Part shown: one piece after another, positions 21,748-34,267 of the stretch
Layout: each line of letters begins with the position of its first letter
Position numbering within the stretch: the first letter of the stretch is position 1
Assembly: GCF_009469615.1 (NCBI RefSeq)
Contig: NZ_SSXX01000001.1
Span: forward strand, 806,001 to 870,000
Origin: Dechloromonas sp. H13
Lineage (GTDB): Bacteria; Pseudomonadota; Gammaproteobacteria; Burkholderiales; Rhodocyclaceae
Length of the DNA stretch: 64,000 nt
Direction of reading: 5' to 3'
The notes under the pieces: generated by a model
Seen by the model: the letters and a program-made list of their open reading frames with translations, nothing else
What the model was told of the DNA's origin: nothing
Database searches by the model: none
Translations under genes and position numbers: made by a program

Positions 21748-22919
21748 AGCAGGGCGCTGGCCCGGTAGTGCTTGTTAGCCTCTTCCGGGCGCTCCAGTTG
21801 GTCGGCAAGCCGGGCCAGCTCCAGGTGCGCCTGCTGCGTGGGCTCGACGGCCAGCGAAGCTTCGAAATAGCTCTGCGCCTTGCCCCACAGGCGCTGCTGC
21901 AGGCACATCCGGCCCAGGGCGTCGAGCAGGCGGGCGTCGTCCGGATGCTGGCGCAGCCAGGCCTCGGCTTTGGCGATGCGCGCCGTCAGTTCGCCGCCGC
22001 TCAGACGCCCGTAGAGGGTGAGCAGTTCGGATTGCCAGCTATCGTTGCCGGTGGCGTCGAGCACCGCCTCGATCAGTTTCTGCGCCTCGCCGACCGCGTC
22101 TTGCGCGACCAGGGCGCGGGCCGCCGCCAGGGCGACGCGCCGGCCGCGTTCTTCCGCCGGCAGGGCGCGCAGGTAGGCGGTCAGACGGGCCTGGTCGAGC
22201 GCCAGCCGGGCGATGTTGCCGAGGTGGGCCTGGGTCCTGACTTCGCGCACGATCTCGACCGGCAGGGCATCGCGCTTGGCCAGCTGGCGCGCCAGCTTGA
22301 GCACCCCGTCCCAGTCGCCGACACCCTGGCGCGCCCGCAGTTCCAGGCGCAAGGCGGCGATGTGCCGCCCCTGCTTGCCCTGCAGGCGCTCGAGCGCCGC
22401 CAGCGCATCGTCGAAACGGCGCGACTCGTTCATCATTTCGGCTTCCAGCATCAGCGTCGCCGCCTCGTTGCGCGGGTCGTCCGACATGGCGCGCGTCATC
22501 CAGTCCTGCTGCTTTTCCGGTTCACGCAGGCGCTGCGCCGCGCGGGCCGCGATCAGCGCCGACAGCCCGCGCGCCGTGCCGGCCTCGTAGGCCTCGCCGG
22601 CCTTCTTCAGCGCCTGCCCGAAACGCCCCTCGAAGAGCAGGCGGACGGCATCCTGGAACACCTGCCCGGCCTTTTCGCGCCGCCGGCGTTCGCGATACTG
22701 GCGAACGCGCTGCGGCATGCCGAAGGTCAGTGCCAGCGCCCGCGCGGCAACGTACAACAGCAGGAACAGGGCGAGCAGCGCGACGACGAACAGGTTGAGG
22801 CTGACTTCGGCACGGTACGGCGGCAGGACCAGCAGGACATAACCGTCGTTGCGGTGCGCGCCGAGGGCGACGGCGACGGCCAGCCCGAACAGGGCCAGGA
22901 GCCAGAACAGGCGTTTCAC
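21735..22919 (-). CDS. hemY: HemY-type TPR membrane protein
   Basis: A 394-residue inner-membrane protein of the proteobacterial HemY family (unrelated to Bacillus HemY protoporphyrinogen oxidase). Two hydrophobic helices at about 3-20 and 41-64 anchor it. The rest is alpha-helical with TPR-like repeats, for example A-A-T-L-M-L-E-A-E-M-M-N-E and C-L-Q-Q-R-L-W-G-K-A-Q-S-Y-F-E-A-S-L. It is thought to support late haem synthesis; its biochemical activity is not settled. The start overlaps the hemX stop (ATGA), so the cluster hemC-hemD-hemX-hemY is fully coupled. Confidence 0.9.
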   Translation of the reverse strand: MKRLFWLLALFGLAVAVALGAHRNDGYVLLVLPPYRAEVSLNLFVVALLALFLLLYVAARALALTFGMPQRVRQYRERRRREKAGQVFQDAVRLLFEGRFGQALKKAGEAYEAGTARGLSALIAARAAQRLREPEKQQDWMTRAMSDDPRNEAATLMLEAEMMNESRRFDDALAALERLQGKQGRHIAALRLELRARQGVGDWDGVLKLARQLAKRDALPVEIVREVRTQAHLGNIARLALDQARLTAYLRALPAEERGRRVALAAARALVAQDAVGEAQKLIEAVLDATGNDSWQSELLTLYGRLSGGELTARIAKAEAWLRQHPDDARLLDALGRMCLQQRLWGKAQSYFEASLAVEPTQQAHLELARLADQLERPEEANKHYRASALLDNR

Positions 22920-23953
22920 TTCTTTTCCTTGCCGTCGCGCAAGGCGCGCAATGCCGCCTGCGTTTCGCCGAGGTTCGGCGCCTGCACGTTGACCTCGGTC
23001 GCCAGCAGCTGGCGCAGCGTCGCCTGGTCACCCTGCACGGTCTTGTCGCGGGTATCGAAATAGCGGGCGAGCCAGTCGCCGGCCAGCTTCAGCTCGCTGC
23101 GGAAGATTGCCGGGTCGCGCGAGAGCAGCGCCAGGCGGGCGTTGAGCAGCCGCAACCGGAGATTCTCGCGCAGGAAGAAATCCTGGCCGGGCGCCAGCAG
23201 CGGCGGCTCCTCGCGGTCGAAGCGCTGGATGCGGACGAGGCTCTTCAGTTCGCGCCACAGCTCGCCGGCGCTCCGCTGCCACCACGGCGAACCGGCGGCC
23301 GGCGCGGCATTTTCGGCCTTTTCGGACGGTCGACCGTAGCTGGCGAGCGGCAGCTTGTCGACGCCGACGACGATCTGCTCCAGGCGCAGGCTGATACCCG
23401 GCACATCGACGAAGGGCAGCGCGTTGAGGCGCTCCAGGTCACGAGCCAGCGCCTTGCGCAGCGGCAGGTACTGGGCGCGGTCGAGACGCGCCAGGCGGGC
23501 ATCGGCAGTCTGCAGGGCGAGGATGGCGATCGGCACGTTGCCGGCCAGCTGCAGTTGCTGCCCGGCCAGGGTGACGGCCTGCTCGACCTCGAGCACCGTC
23601 GCTTCCTCGCGGCTGCGCGCAATGTTCTCGTAGAGCGCCTGCAAGGTCGCGCTCTGGCTGTCGTATTCCTCCAGCTTGCCTTCGAAGGCGCCGAGCTTGC
23701 CCTGCAGGGCCTCGATCTGCTCGCGCAGCTGCTTCTGCGCACCGCGCTCTTCCTGGCTCGCCGCCGTCACCGCCGCCAGGCGGCTCGCCGTTTCCTGCTC
23801 GGCCGCAGCCAGGCGCTGGCGGGTGTCGAACCACTGCCAGGCGGCCAGCGCGAGGGCGAGGATGGCGACAAGCAGGGCGAGATTCTGCCGGGTGGCGCCG
23901 GCCGGTGCCGGCCGGGGCGCGGGGAGCGGAGCGTTATCGTTTTCGGGCATCAT
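22916..23953 (-). CDS. hemX: HemX, haem-cluster membrane protein
   Basis: A 345-residue protein annotated in many genomes as uroporphyrinogen-III C-methyltransferase, although HemX lacks the SAM methyltransferase fold. A proline-rich N-terminus is followed by one transmembrane helix (about 24-42), a long coiled coil rich in Q/E/A (about 48-120, with L-R-E-Q-I-E-A-L-Q-G-K-L) and a helical periplasmic domain. The ATG overlapping the hemD stop was chosen; the frame continues three codons upstream to a TTG. A scaffold role with HemY at the membrane is an inference from co-occurrence. Confidence 0.88.
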   Translation of the reverse strand: MMPENDNAPLPAPRPAPAGATRQNLALLVAILALALAAWQWFDTRQRLAAAEQETASRLAAVTAASQEERGAQKQLREQIEALQGKLGAFEGKLEEYDSQSATLQALYENIARSREEATVLEVEQAVTLAGQQLQLAGNVPIAILALQTADARLARLDRAQYLPLRKALARDLERLNALPFVDVPGISLRLEQIVVGVDKLPLASYGRPSEKAENAAPAAGSPWWQRSAGELWRELKSLVRIQRFDREEPPLLAPGQDFFLRENLRLRLLNARLALLSRDPAIFRSELKLAGDWLARYFDTRDKTVQGDQATLRQLLATEVNVQAPNLGETQAALRALRDGKEKK

Positions 23954-24732
23954 GCCGACCAATTATAAGCACCTAAGCCGGCGAGAATGCCAGCGTCGGC
24001 GCCCGCGGTCAGGATAATGTTGCTTAAACCCAATGCCCGGGCGTTCTCGGCGATGCGTGCATGCGGCACGAAGACGGGGGTTTTCTGCAGCCAGGCGCGG
24101 CCTTCGGCGTCGAGCAGATCGACCAGATGGCGCAGCCCCTCGCTGCTCGACACCGTCAATGCGTCCAGCCGGCCGGCGCGCCACGCGGCGAGCAGCGGCG
24201 CGACGCCCCCGGGCGGGCCGGAACGGCGGTAGCAGGCGATGCAATCGACTTCCGCGCCACGTTCGCGCAGCGTGTCGGCGAGCAGTTCGCGGCCACCGTC
24301 GCCACGGAAGATGGCGACGCGGCGGCCGGCGACCCGTTCGCCCGCCAGTTCGGGCAGGGCGAGCAGCGCCTCGGAGTCGAAGCGCTCGCTCGGCGCGATG
24401 CAGCCGGCGACGCCATGCGCCGCCAGCGCCTGCACCGTGCCCTGGCCGACCGCCGCCGGCAGCAGCCCGGCCGGCCACGCGCCGCGCGCCAGGATGGCCG
24501 GCAGGCTGTAGTCGACGGCATTGGGGCTGATGAAGACGGCCAGCGCGTAATCCGCCAGCCGGGCGACGGCGGCGGCCAGCGGTTGCGGATCGGCAGCCGC
24601 CGCGATTTCGAGCAGCGGGAAGATCAGGGGTTCGCCGCCGAGGGCGGCGATGCCTTCGGCCAGCGGGGCGGCCTGCGCCCGCGGCCGGGTGACGACGATG
24701 GTTTTTCCGGCGAGCGGGCCGGCGGCGTTCAT
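23950..24732 (-). CDS. hemD: Uroporphyrinogen-III synthase
   Basis: A 260-residue enzyme that closes and isomerises hydroxymethylbilane to uroporphyrinogen III. HemD is poorly conserved, but [11 protein letters not shown] near the start, V-F-I-S-P-N-A-V in the middle and [10 protein letters not shown] in the second lobe are the family landmarks. The open frame runs farther upstream, but the ATG overlapping the hemC stop gives [14 protein letters not shown] and the expected length. It lies between hemC and hemX as in most proteobacteria. Confidence 0.92.
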   Translation of the reverse strand: MNAAGPLAGKTIVVTRPRAQAAPLAEGIAALGGEPLIFPLLEIAAAADPQPLAAAVARLADYALAVFISPNAVDYSLPAILARGAWPAGLLPAAVGQGTVQALAAHGVAGCIAPSERFDSEALLALPELAGERVAGRRVAIFRGDGGRELLADTLRERGAEVDCIACYRRSGPPGGVAPLLAAWRAGRLDALTVSSSEGLRHLVDLLDAEGRAWLQKTPVFVPHARIAENARALGLSNIILTAGADAGILAGLGAYNWSA

Positions 24733-25664
24733 TGGCAGTGGGCGAGCTTTTCCAGGATGGCGTCGGCCCCCTGCGCGCGCAGGGTCGCGGCCAACTGGCG
24801 GCCGAGCGCCTCGTCGGCAGCCGGATCGCCGCGCAGTTCGCCGGCGACCATTTCCTTGCCGTCGGCAGTGGCGACGAAGCCGCGCAGCCACAGCTGGCCG
24901 TTGTCGATCACCGCGTAACCGCCGAGCGGCACCTGGCAGCTGCCGCCAAGGGCGCGCGAAAAAGCGCGTTCGGCCTTGACGCAGTGCGCCGTTTCTTCGT
25001 CGTTGAGCGGCGCGACGACTGCGGCCATCGCCGCGTCGCCGTCGACCAGCTCGATGCCGAGCGCGCCCTGGCCGGGCGCCGGCAGCGACTGCTCCGCGGT
25101 CAACACCGATTTGATGCGCTTTTCCAGACCGAGGCGGATGAGGCCGGCGGCAGCGAGGATGATCGCGTCGTACTCGCCGGCGTCGAGCTTGCGCAGCCGC
25201 GTGTCGAGGTTGCCGCGCAGGCTCTTGATGACCAGTTGCGGGTACCTGGCGCGCAGGATGGATTCGCGGCGCAGGCTGGAGGTGCCGACGACGGCGCCGC
25301 CCGGCAGGTCGTCGAGGCCGGCGTAATTGTTCGAGACGAAGGCGTCGCGCGGATTCTCGCGCGCCGAAATGGCGGCCAGCACGAAGCCTTCCGGCATCAC
25401 CATCGGCACATCCTTCATCGAATGCACGGCGAGGTGGGCGCGGCCTTCCTGCATCGCCACTTCCAGCTCCTTGATGAACAGGCCCTTGCCGCCGATATCG
25501 GCGAGCGGGCGATCGAGAATCTGGTCACCCTTGGTCGTCATGCCTAGAATGACGACTTCCGCCCCCGGATTCTGCGCGGCCAGACGGCCCTGGACATGGA
25601 CAGCCTGCCACATGGCGAGGCGGGATTCGCGGGAGGCGATGACGATCTTGGAAGGAGCGGACAT
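24729..25664 (-). CDS. hemC: Hydroxymethylbilane synthase
   Basis: A 311-residue porphobilinogen deaminase that polymerises four porphobilinogens. Family marks are [33 protein letters not shown] (catalytic Asp region), T-S-S-L-R-R and [11 protein letters not shown], whose cysteine holds the dipyrromethane cofactor. The frame is open far upstream, but the ATG giving [11 protein letters not shown] fits the family and leaves a 42-base divergent gap to the methyltransferase gene. First gene of hemCDXY. Confidence 0.95.
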   Translation of the reverse strand: MSAPSKIVIASRESRLAMWQAVHVQGRLAAQNPGAEVVILGMTTKGDQILDRPLADIGGKGLFIKELEVAMQEGRAHLAVHSMKDVPMVMPEGFVLAAISARENPRDAFVSNNYAGLDDLPGGAVVGTSSLRRESILRARYPQLVIKSLRGNLDTRLRKLDAGEYDAIILAAAGLIRLGLEKRIKSVLTAEQSLPAPGQGALGIELVDGDAAMAAVVAPLNDEETAHCVKAERAFSRALGGSCQVPLGGYAVIDNGQLWLRGFVATADGKEMVAGELRGDPAADEALGRQLAATLRAQGADAILEKLAHCQ

Positions 25665-25706
25665 GAAGCGGCACGCGGCAAGGGTTTGGAAGGCGGCAAT
25701 CTTAGC

Positions 25707-26330
25707 ATGAGCGATTCGCCCGCCTCTCCCACCCAGATCAAACCCGACGACCAGCGCCCGGAGCACCCCGATTTCTGGTGCAAGCGCTTCGACGAAGGCA
25801 GCACGCCGTGGGATGCCGGCAAGGTGCCGGCGGCCTTCGCCGACTTCGTCGCCCGCCAGCCGGCGCCGCTGAACACCCTGATCCCCGGCTGCGGCAGCGC
25901 CTGGGAGGCAGGCCATCTCGCCGAGGTCGGCTGGCCGGTGACGGCGCTCGACTTTTCGCCGGCCGCCGTGGACAAGGCGCGCAAGGTGCTGGGGCCGGCC
26001 GCGGTCGACCTCGTCTGTGCCGACTTTTTCACCTTTGCACCGCCTCGACCGTACCAACTGATCTACGAGCGCGCCTTCCTCTGCGCCCTGCCGCGCAAGC
26101 TGTGGGCCGACTGGGGCCGGCGCGTCGCCGAGCTGCTGCCACCCGGCAGTCTGCTCGCCGGCTATTTCTTCCTCTGCGACCAGTTGAAGGGGCCGCCTTT
26201 CGGCATCCTCCCGGAGCAGCTCGACGCCCTGCTGCTGGCGAACTTCGAGCGCCTCGAGGATGCCGCGGTCGACGACTCGATCCCCGTGTTTTCCGGGCGC
26301 GAACGCTGGCAGGTGTGGCGGCGGCGGTGA
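25707..26330 (+). CDS. TPMT-family SAM-dependent methyltransferase
   Basis: A 207-residue soluble methyltransferase of the thiopurine S-methyltransferase family. It begins with [16 protein letters not shown], the substrate-pocket motif of the family. The SAM loop [10 protein letters not shown] and [11 protein letters not shown] follow, then [10 protein letters not shown]. Bacterial relatives methylate tellurite, selenite or other thiophilic compounds, but the substrate here is unknown. It is divergent from hemC and probably leads into pepN, whose start is 53 bases downstream. Confidence 0.85.
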   Translation: MSDSPASPTQIKPDDQRPEHPDFWCKRFDEGSTPWDAGKVPAAFADFVARQPAPLNTLIPGCGSAWEAGHLAEVGWPVTALDFSPAAVDKARKVLGPAAVDLVCADFFTFAPPRPYQLIYERAFLCALPRKLWADWGRRVAELLPPGSLLAGYFFLCDQLKGPPFGILPEQLDALLLANFERLEDAAVDDSIPVFSGRERWQVWRRR

Positions 26331-26383
26331 CCCGGCGTTTGACGTATCATCGGGAAATCCAACCCCCGATGCCGCGCCAGACA

Positions 26384-28996
26384 ATGAAAACCGACCCCCC
26401 CCAGACGATCTACCTCAAGGACTACACCCCGCCCGCCTTCCTGGTCGACACCGTCGACCTCGATTTCGTCATCGCCGGCGGCGGCGGCGGCACCACGGTC
26501 ACCGCGACCCTGGCGCTGCGCCGCAACCCGGCGCGCCCGGCGCAGGCGCTGGTGCTCGACGGCGACGAGCTGGAAACCCTGTCGGTCGCGGTCGACGGCC
26601 AAAAGGTGCCGTTTTCGGCGACACCGACCACGCTGACCATCGCCGATGTGCCCGACGCCTTCACGCTGACCACGGTCGTCCGCATCGACCCCGACGCGAA
26701 CACCCGCCTCTCCGGCCTCTACCGTTCCAAGGACGGCTATTTCACGCAGTGCGAGGCGCAGGGCTTCCGCCGCATCACCTGGTTCCTCGACCGGCCCGAC
26801 GTGATGGCGACCTATACCGTCACCCTGCATGCCGACAAGGCGGCCTTCCCGGTGCTGCTGGCCAACGGCAACCCGCTCGCCGCCGGCGACGAAGCCGACG
26901 GCCGCCACTGGGCGACATGGGCGGACCCGTTCCGCAAGCCGGCCTACCTGTTCGCCGTCGTCGCCGGCAGGCTCGACGTGCTGCGCGACACGTTCCGCAC
27001 CGCCTCCGGCCGCGACGTGCAGCTTGCCATCTACGTCGAACCGGGCAAACTCGACCAGTGCCCGCACGCGATGGCGGCACTCAAGAAATCCATGCGCTGG
27101 GACGAGGAACGCTTCGGCCTCGAATGCGACCTCGACCACTACATGATCGTCGCCGTCGGCGACTTCAACATGGGCGCCATGGAAAACAAGGGCCTCAACA
27201 TCTTCAACACCAAGTACGTGCTGGCGCGCAGCGATGTCGCCACCGACGTCGATTTCGAGAATATCGACCGCGTCGTCGCCCACGAATACTTCCACAACTG
27301 GACCGGCAACCGCGTGACCTGCCGCGACTGGTTCCAGTTGTCGCTGAAGGAAGGCCTCACCGTCTTCCGCGACCAGGAATTCGGCGCCGACCTGCACAAC
27401 CGCCAGACGGCGCGCATCCGCGAGGTGCGCGGCCTGCGCGCCGGCCAGTTCCCCGAGGACGCCGGCCCGATGTCGCACCCGGTGCGTCCGTCGTCGTTCG
27501 TCGAGATCAACAACTTCTACACGGCGACCGTCTATGAGAAGGGCGCCGAGGTCGTGCGCATGATCCAGACGCTGATCGGCCACGCCGCCTTCCGCGCCGG
27601 CATGGACGAATACTTCCGCCGCCACGACGGGCAGGCCGTGACCTGCGAGGATTTCGTCGCGGCGATGGCGGCCGCCAGCGGTTTCGACTTCACGCAGTTC
27701 ATGCGCTGGTACGAGCAGCCGGGGACGCCGCAGGTTGCGGTCGACGGCCATTTCGATGCCGAATCCGCCACCTACACGCTGACCTGCACGCAATCCAATC
27801 GGCGCGCCACGGACGACGCGCCCTATCTGATCCCGATCCGCGTCGCGCTGTTCACCGCGGAAGGCGCAGCAATCGCCGGCAGCGAGCGCACCCTGCTGCT
27901 GACCGCGCTGACGCAGTCCTTCGTCTTCAACGATATCGCTGCCGAACCCATTCCCTCGCTGCTGCGCGATTTCTCGGCGCCGGTCATCCTCGATTTCGAC
28001 TACAGCGCCGAACAGCTGACCGTGCTGCTGGCCAACGAGAGCGACCCGTTCAACGCCTGGGAGGCCGGCCAGCGCCTGACGTCCACGCTGATCCTCGACG
28101 CCACCGCCGCCCTTGCCGCCGGCCGGGCACCGGTCTGGCCGAGCGGTTTCGTCGACGCTGCCCGCCGTCTGCTGCAGACCCAGGCCGAACGTGGCGCCGC
28201 CTTCGTCGCCGAAGCGCTGACCCTGCCCGGCGAGGCAACTTTGGCCGAAATGCTCGACGTCGTCGATCCGGACGCCCTGCACGCCGCCCGCAACGCCCTG
28301 CGCCGGCATCTCGCCGAGCAACTCGAAAGCGAATTCGCCGGCCTCTACGTCGCCCTCGCCCCCAACCAACCCTACGCCCCGACCAGCGCGCAGGCCGGCC
28401 GCCGCGCGCTACGCAACGTCTGCCTCGGCTACCTGCTCGAACTCGACACGCCGGCCACCCGCCAGCTGGCCCTGAACCAGTTCCGCGACGCCGACAACAT
28501 GACCGACCAGTTCGCCGCGCTGGCGGCGCTGGCCAACGTCAATGCCGCCGACTGCCCGGAACGCGACAGCGCCCTGGCCGATTTCCACGCCCGCTGGCAG
28601 GACGAAGCCCTGGTCGTCGATAAATGGCTGGCCGTGCAGGCGACCAGCCGCCGGCCGGATACATTGGCGACAGTGCGGACGCTAACCGCCCACCCGGCTT
28701 TCGACATCGGCAACCCGAACAAGATTTACGCGCTGATCCGCAGCTTCGGCGCCAACCACGCGCGCTTCAACGCCGCCGACGGCAGCGGCTACGCCTTCAT
28801 CGCCGACCGCGTGCTCGAACTGCACGACCGCAATCCGCAGGTCGCCTCGCGCCTGGCGCGCTGCTTCGACCGCTGGAAGAAATTCGACGCCGGCCGCCAG
28901 GCGCACGCCCGCGCCGCGCTCGAGCGCATCCGCAACCACGACGGCCTGTCGCGCGACGTGCTGGAAATCGTCGCGCGCGCCCTCGCCAGCGCATGA
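26384..28996 (+). CDS. pepN: Aminopeptidase N
   Basis: An 870-residue M1 zinc aminopeptidase, the main broad-specificity aminopeptidase of the cytosol. The exopeptidase motif G-A-M-E-N-K-G and zinc site [11 protein letters not shown] lie about residues 264-310, with the second zinc Glu in [13 protein letters not shown]. The N-terminal beta domain and C-terminal DUF3458/helical domains are complete, as in E. coli PepN (870 residues). Of two nearby ATGs, the second gives [14 protein letters not shown], matching family starts. The stop overlaps the next gene. Confidence 0.95.
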   Translation: MKTDPPQTIYLKDYTPPAFLVDTVDLDFVIAGGGGGTTVTATLALRRNPARPAQALVLDGDELETLSVAVDGQKVPFSATPTTLTIADVPDAFTLTTVVRIDPDANTRLSGLYRSKDGYFTQCEAQGFRRITWFLDRPDVMATYTVTLHADKAAFPVLLANGNPLAAGDEADGRHWATWADPFRKPAYLFAVVAGRLDVLRDTFRTASGRDVQLAIYVEPGKLDQCPHAMAALKKSMRWDEERFGLECDLDHYMIVAVGDFNMGAMENKGLNIFNTKYVLARSDVATDVDFENIDRVVAHEYFHNWTGNRVTCRDWFQLSLKEGLTVFRDQEFGADLHNRQTARIREVRGLRAGQFPEDAGPMSHPVRPSSFVEINNFYTATVYEKGAEVVRMIQTLIGHAAFRAGMDEYFRRHDGQAVTCEDFVAAMAAASGFDFTQFMRWYEQPGTPQVAVDGHFDAESATYTLTCTQSNRRATDDAPYLIPIRVALFTAEGAAIAGSERTLLLTALTQSFVFNDIAAEPIPSLLRDFSAPVILDFDYSAEQLTVLLANESDPFNAWEAGQRLTSTLILDATAALAAGRAPVWPSGFVDAARRLLQTQAERGAAFVAEALTLPGEATLAEMLDVVDPDALHAARNALRRHLAEQLESEFAGLYVALAPNQPYAPTSAQAGRRALRNVCLGYLLELDTPATRQLALNQFRDADNMTDQFAALAALANVNAADCPERDSALADFHARWQDEALVVDKWLAVQATSRRPDTLATVRTLTAHPAFDIGNPNKIYALIRSFGANHARFNAADGSGYAFIADRVLELHDRNPQVASRLARCFDRWKKFDAGRQAHARAALERIRNHDGLSRDVLEIVARALASA

Positions 28997-29787
28997 AGAT
29001 CATCCAGCTCAGCGACCTGCACCTGACCCGGGCGCCGGACGCCGAGCTCTTCGGCAGTTCGCCGCTGACCCGTCTCGAACGGGCGATCGACAGCATCCTC
29101 GCCGCGCACGCCGACGCCGACTTCTGCCTGCTCACCGGCGACCTCGCCGATGCCGGCAGCGACGCGGCCTACGCCGCGCTGGCCGCCACCCTCGCCCGCC
29201 TGCCGATGCCGGCCCACCTGCTGCCCGGCAACCACGACGACCGCGCCGCACTGCACCGCCAGTTCCCGCAGTTGCCCGCCGACGCCGGCGGCTTCCTGCA
29301 GCGCACGCTGGCCACGCCGGCCGGGCGCTTCCTGCTGCTCGACACCGTCGAGGCCGGCGCCCCCTGGGGCAGCTACTGCGCCGCGCGCCAGGCCTGGCTG
29401 GCGCAACAAATTGCTGCCAGCGGCGACGCAGCATTGTGGATCGCCATGCACCATCCGCCACTCGCCCTCGGCATTCCGTCGATGGACCAGTTCGCGCTGC
29501 GCGACGCCGAGGCCCTGTGGTCGCTCATCGCCCCGCACAGGGCGCGCATCCGCCATCTCTTTTTCGGCCACCTGCACCGGCCGATCGGCGGCAGCTGGCG
29601 TGGCATTCCGTTCTCGTGCCCGAGTTCGCCCAACCACCAGGTCGCCCTCGACCTGGCGACCCTGCGCGGCGACGAGGTGCCAGGTTGCCGCGAGCCGGCC
29701 GGCTATGCGGTGATCCTGGTCGACGATGACAGCGTCGTCGTGCACCACCAGCAGTTGTTCAACGGGGAAACCAGTTTCTGGTTGTGA
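28993..29787 (+). CDS. CpdA-like metallophosphoesterase
   Basis: A 264-residue calcineurin-type phosphoesterase. All dinuclear metal motifs are visible: Q-L-S-D-L-H-L (9-residue region at the start), L-L-T-G-D-L-A-D, L-P-G-N-H-D-D, A-M-H-H-P-P and F-G-H-L-H-R-P. This order fits class III cyclic-nucleotide phosphodiesterases such as CpdA, and the protein is a candidate for 3',5'-cAMP hydrolysis. Substrate is not certain from sequence. It is coupled to pepN by ATGA. A Ser/Thr kinase with a cyclic-nucleotide-binding domain is encoded 3.2 kb away, so cyclic-nucleotide signalling is plausible. Confidence 0.85.
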   Translation: MKIIQLSDLHLTRAPDAELFGSSPLTRLERAIDSILAAHADADFCLLTGDLADAGSDAAYAALAATLARLPMPAHLLPGNHDDRAALHRQFPQLPADAGGFLQRTLATPAGRFLLLDTVEAGAPWGSYCAARQAWLAQQIAASGDAALWIAMHHPPLALGIPSMDQFALRDAEALWSLIAPHRARIRHLFFGHLHRPIGGSWRGIPFSCPSSPNHQVALDLATLRGDEVPGCREPAGYAVILVDDDSVVVHHQQLFNGETSFWL

Positions 29788-29796
29788 GGCGGGCAT

Positions 29797-30573
29797 TCAA
29801 CCGGTCAGCGCCGCCTTGGCCGGCGCCCACTGCCGGCGGCTGACCGGCAGCTTGTCCGGAACGCCGCGCAACAGCGCCCAGCCGTAGGCGTCGACATCGT
29901 CGCCCGCCGCCTTCTCGAACCCGGCCAGTGCCGACCTGGCGACCAGCACCGCGCGATGCAGGCGCATGAAGCGGTCGGCGTATTCGCTTTCGAGATGGGT
30001 CAGCGCCTCGTCGAGCAGGTATTCGCGTTCTGCCGTGCGGGCGGTGACGTATTTGAGATCGGCCTTGAAATAGAGCACTTCGGCGACCGGCACCAGCAGC
30101 AGGCGCCCCCGCTCATGGCAGGAAAGATGGGTGCGCCCGCCGCCGCGCACCGCCTGGCCGATGCCGGCGAGCACTGCGGAGTCCGGATGCGGCGCGACCG
30201 CGACCTTCTGCAGCGCGGTCAGCAGGCGCTGGGTGCGCACCGGTTTCAGCAGGTAATCGACGGCATTGAGGTCGAAGGCCTGGACCGCGTAATTGTCGTA
30301 GGCCGTCGTGAAGATGACCGCCGGCGGCTTTTCGCAGGCGCCGAGATGGCCGGCCAGCTCGATGCCATCCATGCCCGGCATGCGGATGTCGGCAAGCACG
30401 ACGTCGACCGGGTGGTCGCGCAGGAAGTCGAGCGCTGCCAGGCCGTTGCCGGCCTCGCCGACGACCTCGCTGGCGAACTGGATGGCGATGTCGCCCAGCA
30501 GTTCGCGCAGGCGGGTGCGCGCCAGCGGCTCGTCGTCGACCAGGAGGATTTTCAGCGGCTTGTCTTGCGGCAT
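29797..30573 (-). CDS. algR: AlgR-type LytTR response regulator
   Basis: A 258-residue response regulator. The receiver (about 1-125) has D-D-E at the acidic pocket, the phospho-acceptor in V-L-A-D-I-R-M-P, T/S in F-T-T-A-Y and lysine in L-L-K-P-V. The C-terminal LytTR DNA-binding domain (about 145-250) includes V-A-E-V-L-Y-F-K-A-D-L-K-Y-V and L-H-R-A-V-L-V. AlgR-type regulators control twitching motility or exopolysaccharide in Pseudomonas; targets here are unknown. The gene start lies inside the last codons of the kinase gene (22-base overlap), so the pair is cotranslated. Confidence 0.88.
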   Translation of the reverse strand: MPQDKPLKILLVDDEPLARTRLRELLGDIAIQFASEVVGEAGNGLAALDFLRDHPVDVVLADIRMPGMDGIELAGHLGACEKPPAVIFTTAYDNYAVQAFDLNAVDYLLKPVRTQRLLTALQKVAVAPHPDSAVLAGIGQAVRGGGRTHLSCHERGRLLLVPVAEVLYFKADLKYVTARTAEREYLLDEALTHLESEYADRFMRLHRAVLVARSALAGFEKAAGDDVDAYGWALLRGVPDKLPVSRRQWAPAKAALTG

Positions 30574-31565
30574 GGCAGGATGATGCGGACCTCGTAGTTC
30601 TTCTCGCCGGCGTCGATTTCCAGCCGCGCCTCGAGATCGTAATACAAGGCCAGCCGTTCGCGGATGTTGGCGAGCGCGATGTTGTTGCCGTTGCCGTGCT
30701 GGCCGTTGGCGGTCGTCGGATTGGCGATGGCGATGTGCAGTTCATCGCCGCGCCGCGCGATGGCGATGCGGATGATGCCCCCCTCCGGGGCCGGCTCGAT
30801 GCCATGATAGACGGCATTTTCGAGCAGGGGCTGCAGCATCAGCGGCGGAATGGGCTGCGCCGGGAAAATCACCCCGATTTGCCAGTCGACCGCAAGACGC
30901 TCGCCGAGGCGCAGCTTCTCAAGCTCCAGATACTGCTTGCCGAGGGCGATCTCGTCGGTCAGGCTGACCAGTTCGCCGGGGTCGCGCATCGCCGCGCGAA
31001 AGAGGTCGGACAGCGCCTCCAGCGCCATTTCGGCCTGCTGCGGCCGGGCGCGGATCAGCGACAGCACGGCGTTCAGCGAGTTGAACAGGAAATGCGGGCG
31101 GATGCGGGCGTTCAGCGCCGCCAGCCGCGCTTCGGTCTGGGCCGGCGAAAAGGCGCGGGCGCGCAGCTCGAAATAGCTCAGCAGCAGCACGGCGGCGGCC
31201 GCCGCCAGCAGCACCGGCCGCAGCGGGTTGCCGCCGTCGCCGAAACCGAGCGACTGCCAGAACAGGTGCTGGGCGAAGGCGAGGCCGGCGACCAGCGCCA
31301 CCACGCACGCCTGCCCGAGGCGCAGCGGCAGGGCGCGCAGGGGGTTGCGCAGGCCGGCCAGCAGGCCGAGCACCAGCAGCAGCAGCGGCTCGACCAGCGC
31401 CGCCATCTCGACGTAGCGCGCCGTCCAGTCGGCGATCCCCGGAGACTGGACGAAGGCGACGGCCAGCGCCAGGAGATTGGCGCCGAGCAGCACGCGCAGC
31501 ATGACGCCGAAGTTGCGCCAGTCGGGTAGCGGATGCGTTGCCGGAAAGTGCCGTATACTTGTCAT
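30552..31565 (-). CDS. algZ: AlgZ/FimS-type LytS-family histidine kinase
   Basis: A 337-residue sensor kinase. Four to five membrane helices occupy about residues 22-135, and a short linker leads to the His-kinase motif R-P-H158-F-L-F-N-S-L-N. The C-terminal ATPase lobe has [13 protein letters not shown] and [12 protein letters not shown]. The frame is open 34 codons upstream, but the ATG giving [10 protein letters not shown] is preferred because the upstream part overlaps the argH promoter region. It partners with the overlapping algR. The algZR-argH arrangement is conserved in Pseudomonas and relatives. Confidence 0.87.
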   Translation of the reverse strand: MTSIRHFPATHPLPDWRNFGVMLRVLLGANLLALAVAFVQSPGIADWTARYVEMAALVEPLLLLVLGLLAGLRNPLRALPLRLGQACVVALVAGLAFAQHLFWQSLGFGDGGNPLRPVLLAAAAAVLLLSYFELRARAFSPAQTEARLAALNARIRPHFLFNSLNAVLSLIRARPQQAEMALEALSDLFRAAMRDPGELVSLTDEIALGKQYLELEKLRLGERLAVDWQIGVIFPAQPIPPLMLQPLLENAVYHGIEPAPEGGIIRIAIARRGDELHIAIANPTTANGQHGNGNNIALANIRERLALYYDLEARLEIDAGEKNYEVRIILPCRKTSR

Positions 31566-31599
31566 TCCTGATGCTTTTTCGCTTCGATTGCCCCATTTT

Positions 31600-32985
31600 A
31601 TGACATCCAACGCCGCACAATACACTTGGGCCGGACGCTTCTCCGAGCCGGTCTCCGATCTCGTCAAGCGCTACACCGCCTCGGTCGACTTCGACCAGCG
31701 CATGTGGCGCCAGGACATCCGCGGCTCGCTGGCCCATGCCCGCATGCTCGCGAAGCAGGGCATCATCGCCGCCGCCGACCTCGCCGACATCGAGCGCGGC
31801 ATGGCCATCGTCGCCGAGGAAATCGAGTCCGGCAAGTTCGAATGGTCGCTCGACCTCGAGGACGTGCACCTCAACATCGAGAAGCGCCTGACCGCGCTCG
31901 TCGGCGACGCCGGCAAGCGCCTGCACACCGGCCGCTCGCGCAACGATCAGGTGGCGACCGACATCCGCCTCTACCTGCGCGATGCGATCGACGACATCCA
32001 GCTGCTGCTGAAGCAGTTCCGCGCCGCCCTCGTCGACCTCGCCGAGAAGGAAGCGGCGACGCCGATGCCCGGCTTCACCCACCTGCAGGTGGCGCAGCCG
32101 GTCACCTTCGGGCACCACATGCTGGCCTATTTCGAGATGTTCGGCCGCGACGGCGAGCGCTTCGCCGACTGCAAGAAGCGCGTCGCCCGCCTGCCGCTCG
32201 GCGCCGCCGCGCTGGCCGGCACGACCTACCCGATCGACCGCCAGTTCGTCGCCGAACAGCTGGGCTTCGAAGGCGTCTGCGAGAACTCGCTGGATGCGGT
32301 CTCGGATCGCGACTTCGCCATCGAATTCACCGCCGCCTGCGCGCTGCTGATGATGCACATCAGCCGGCTGTCGGAAGAACTGGTGATGTGGATGAGCCCG
32401 CGCGTCGGCTTCATTCAGATCGCCGACCGCTTCTGCACCGGCTCGTCGATCATGCCGCAGAAGAAGAACCCGGACGTGCCGGAACTCGCGCGCGGCAAGA
32501 CCGGTCGCGTGTACGGCCAGCTGATGAGCCTGCTGACCCTGATGAAGTCGCAACCGCTGGCCTACAACAAGGACAACCAGGAAGACAAGGAGCCGCTGTT
32601 CGACGCCGTCGACACCGTGACCGACACGCTGCGCATCTTCGCCGACATGGCCGGCGGCATCACCGTCAAGCCGGAGGCGATGCAGGCCGCCCTGACCCAG
32701 GGCTTCGCCACCGCCACCGACCTCGCCGACTACCTGGTCAAGAAGGGCCTGCCCTTCCGCGATGCGCACGAAGCGGTCGGCCATGCCGTCAAGGCGGCCG
32801 AGTTCAAGGGCGTCGACCTGCCCGGCCTGACGCTGGAAGAACTGCAGCAGTTCTCGCCGCTGATCGAAACCGACGTCTACACGGTGTTGACCGTGGCCGG
32901 CTCGCTCGCCTCGCGCAACCACGTCGGCGGCACCGCGCCGGAGCAGGTGCGCGCCGCCGTGCAGCGGGCGCGCAGCCGCCTCTGA
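31600..32985 (+). CDS. argH: Argininosuccinate lyase
   Basis: A 461-residue lyase that splits argininosuccinate into arginine and fumarate. The N-terminus has W-A-G-R-F-S-E-P, the middle [14 protein letters not shown] and [14 protein letters not shown], and the fumarase/aspartase signature [12 protein letters not shown]. The start is the ATG 34 bases after the divergent algZ start; a TATACT element (31554-31559) could be its -10. Its stop is one base before the kinase gene, so the two are probably cotranscribed. Confidence 0.95.
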   Translation: MTSNAAQYTWAGRFSEPVSDLVKRYTASVDFDQRMWRQDIRGSLAHARMLAKQGIIAAADLADIERGMAIVAEEIESGKFEWSLDLEDVHLNIEKRLTALVGDAGKRLHTGRSRNDQVATDIRLYLRDAIDDIQLLLKQFRAALVDLAEKEAATPMPGFTHLQVAQPVTFGHHMLAYFEMFGRDGERFADCKKRVARLPLGAAALAGTTYPIDRQFVAEQLGFEGVCENSLDAVSDRDFAIEFTAACALLMMHISRLSEELVMWMSPRVGFIQIADRFCTGSSIMPQKKNPDVPELARGKTGRVYGQLMSLLTLMKSQPLAYNKDNQEDKEPLFDAVDTVTDTLRIFADMAGGITVKPEAMQAALTQGFATATDLADYLVKKGLPFRDAHEAVGHAVKAAEFKGVDLPGLTLEELQQFSPLIETDVYTVLTVAGSLASRNHVGGTAPEQVRAAVQRARSRL

Positions 32986-32986
32986 G

Positions 32987-34267
<1,281 letters not shown>

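Noticed and set aside
26162-28369. A 735-codon open frame antisense to pepN
   Set aside because: Same codon-bias shadow effect; low-complexity composition and complete overlap with a conserved M1 peptidase.
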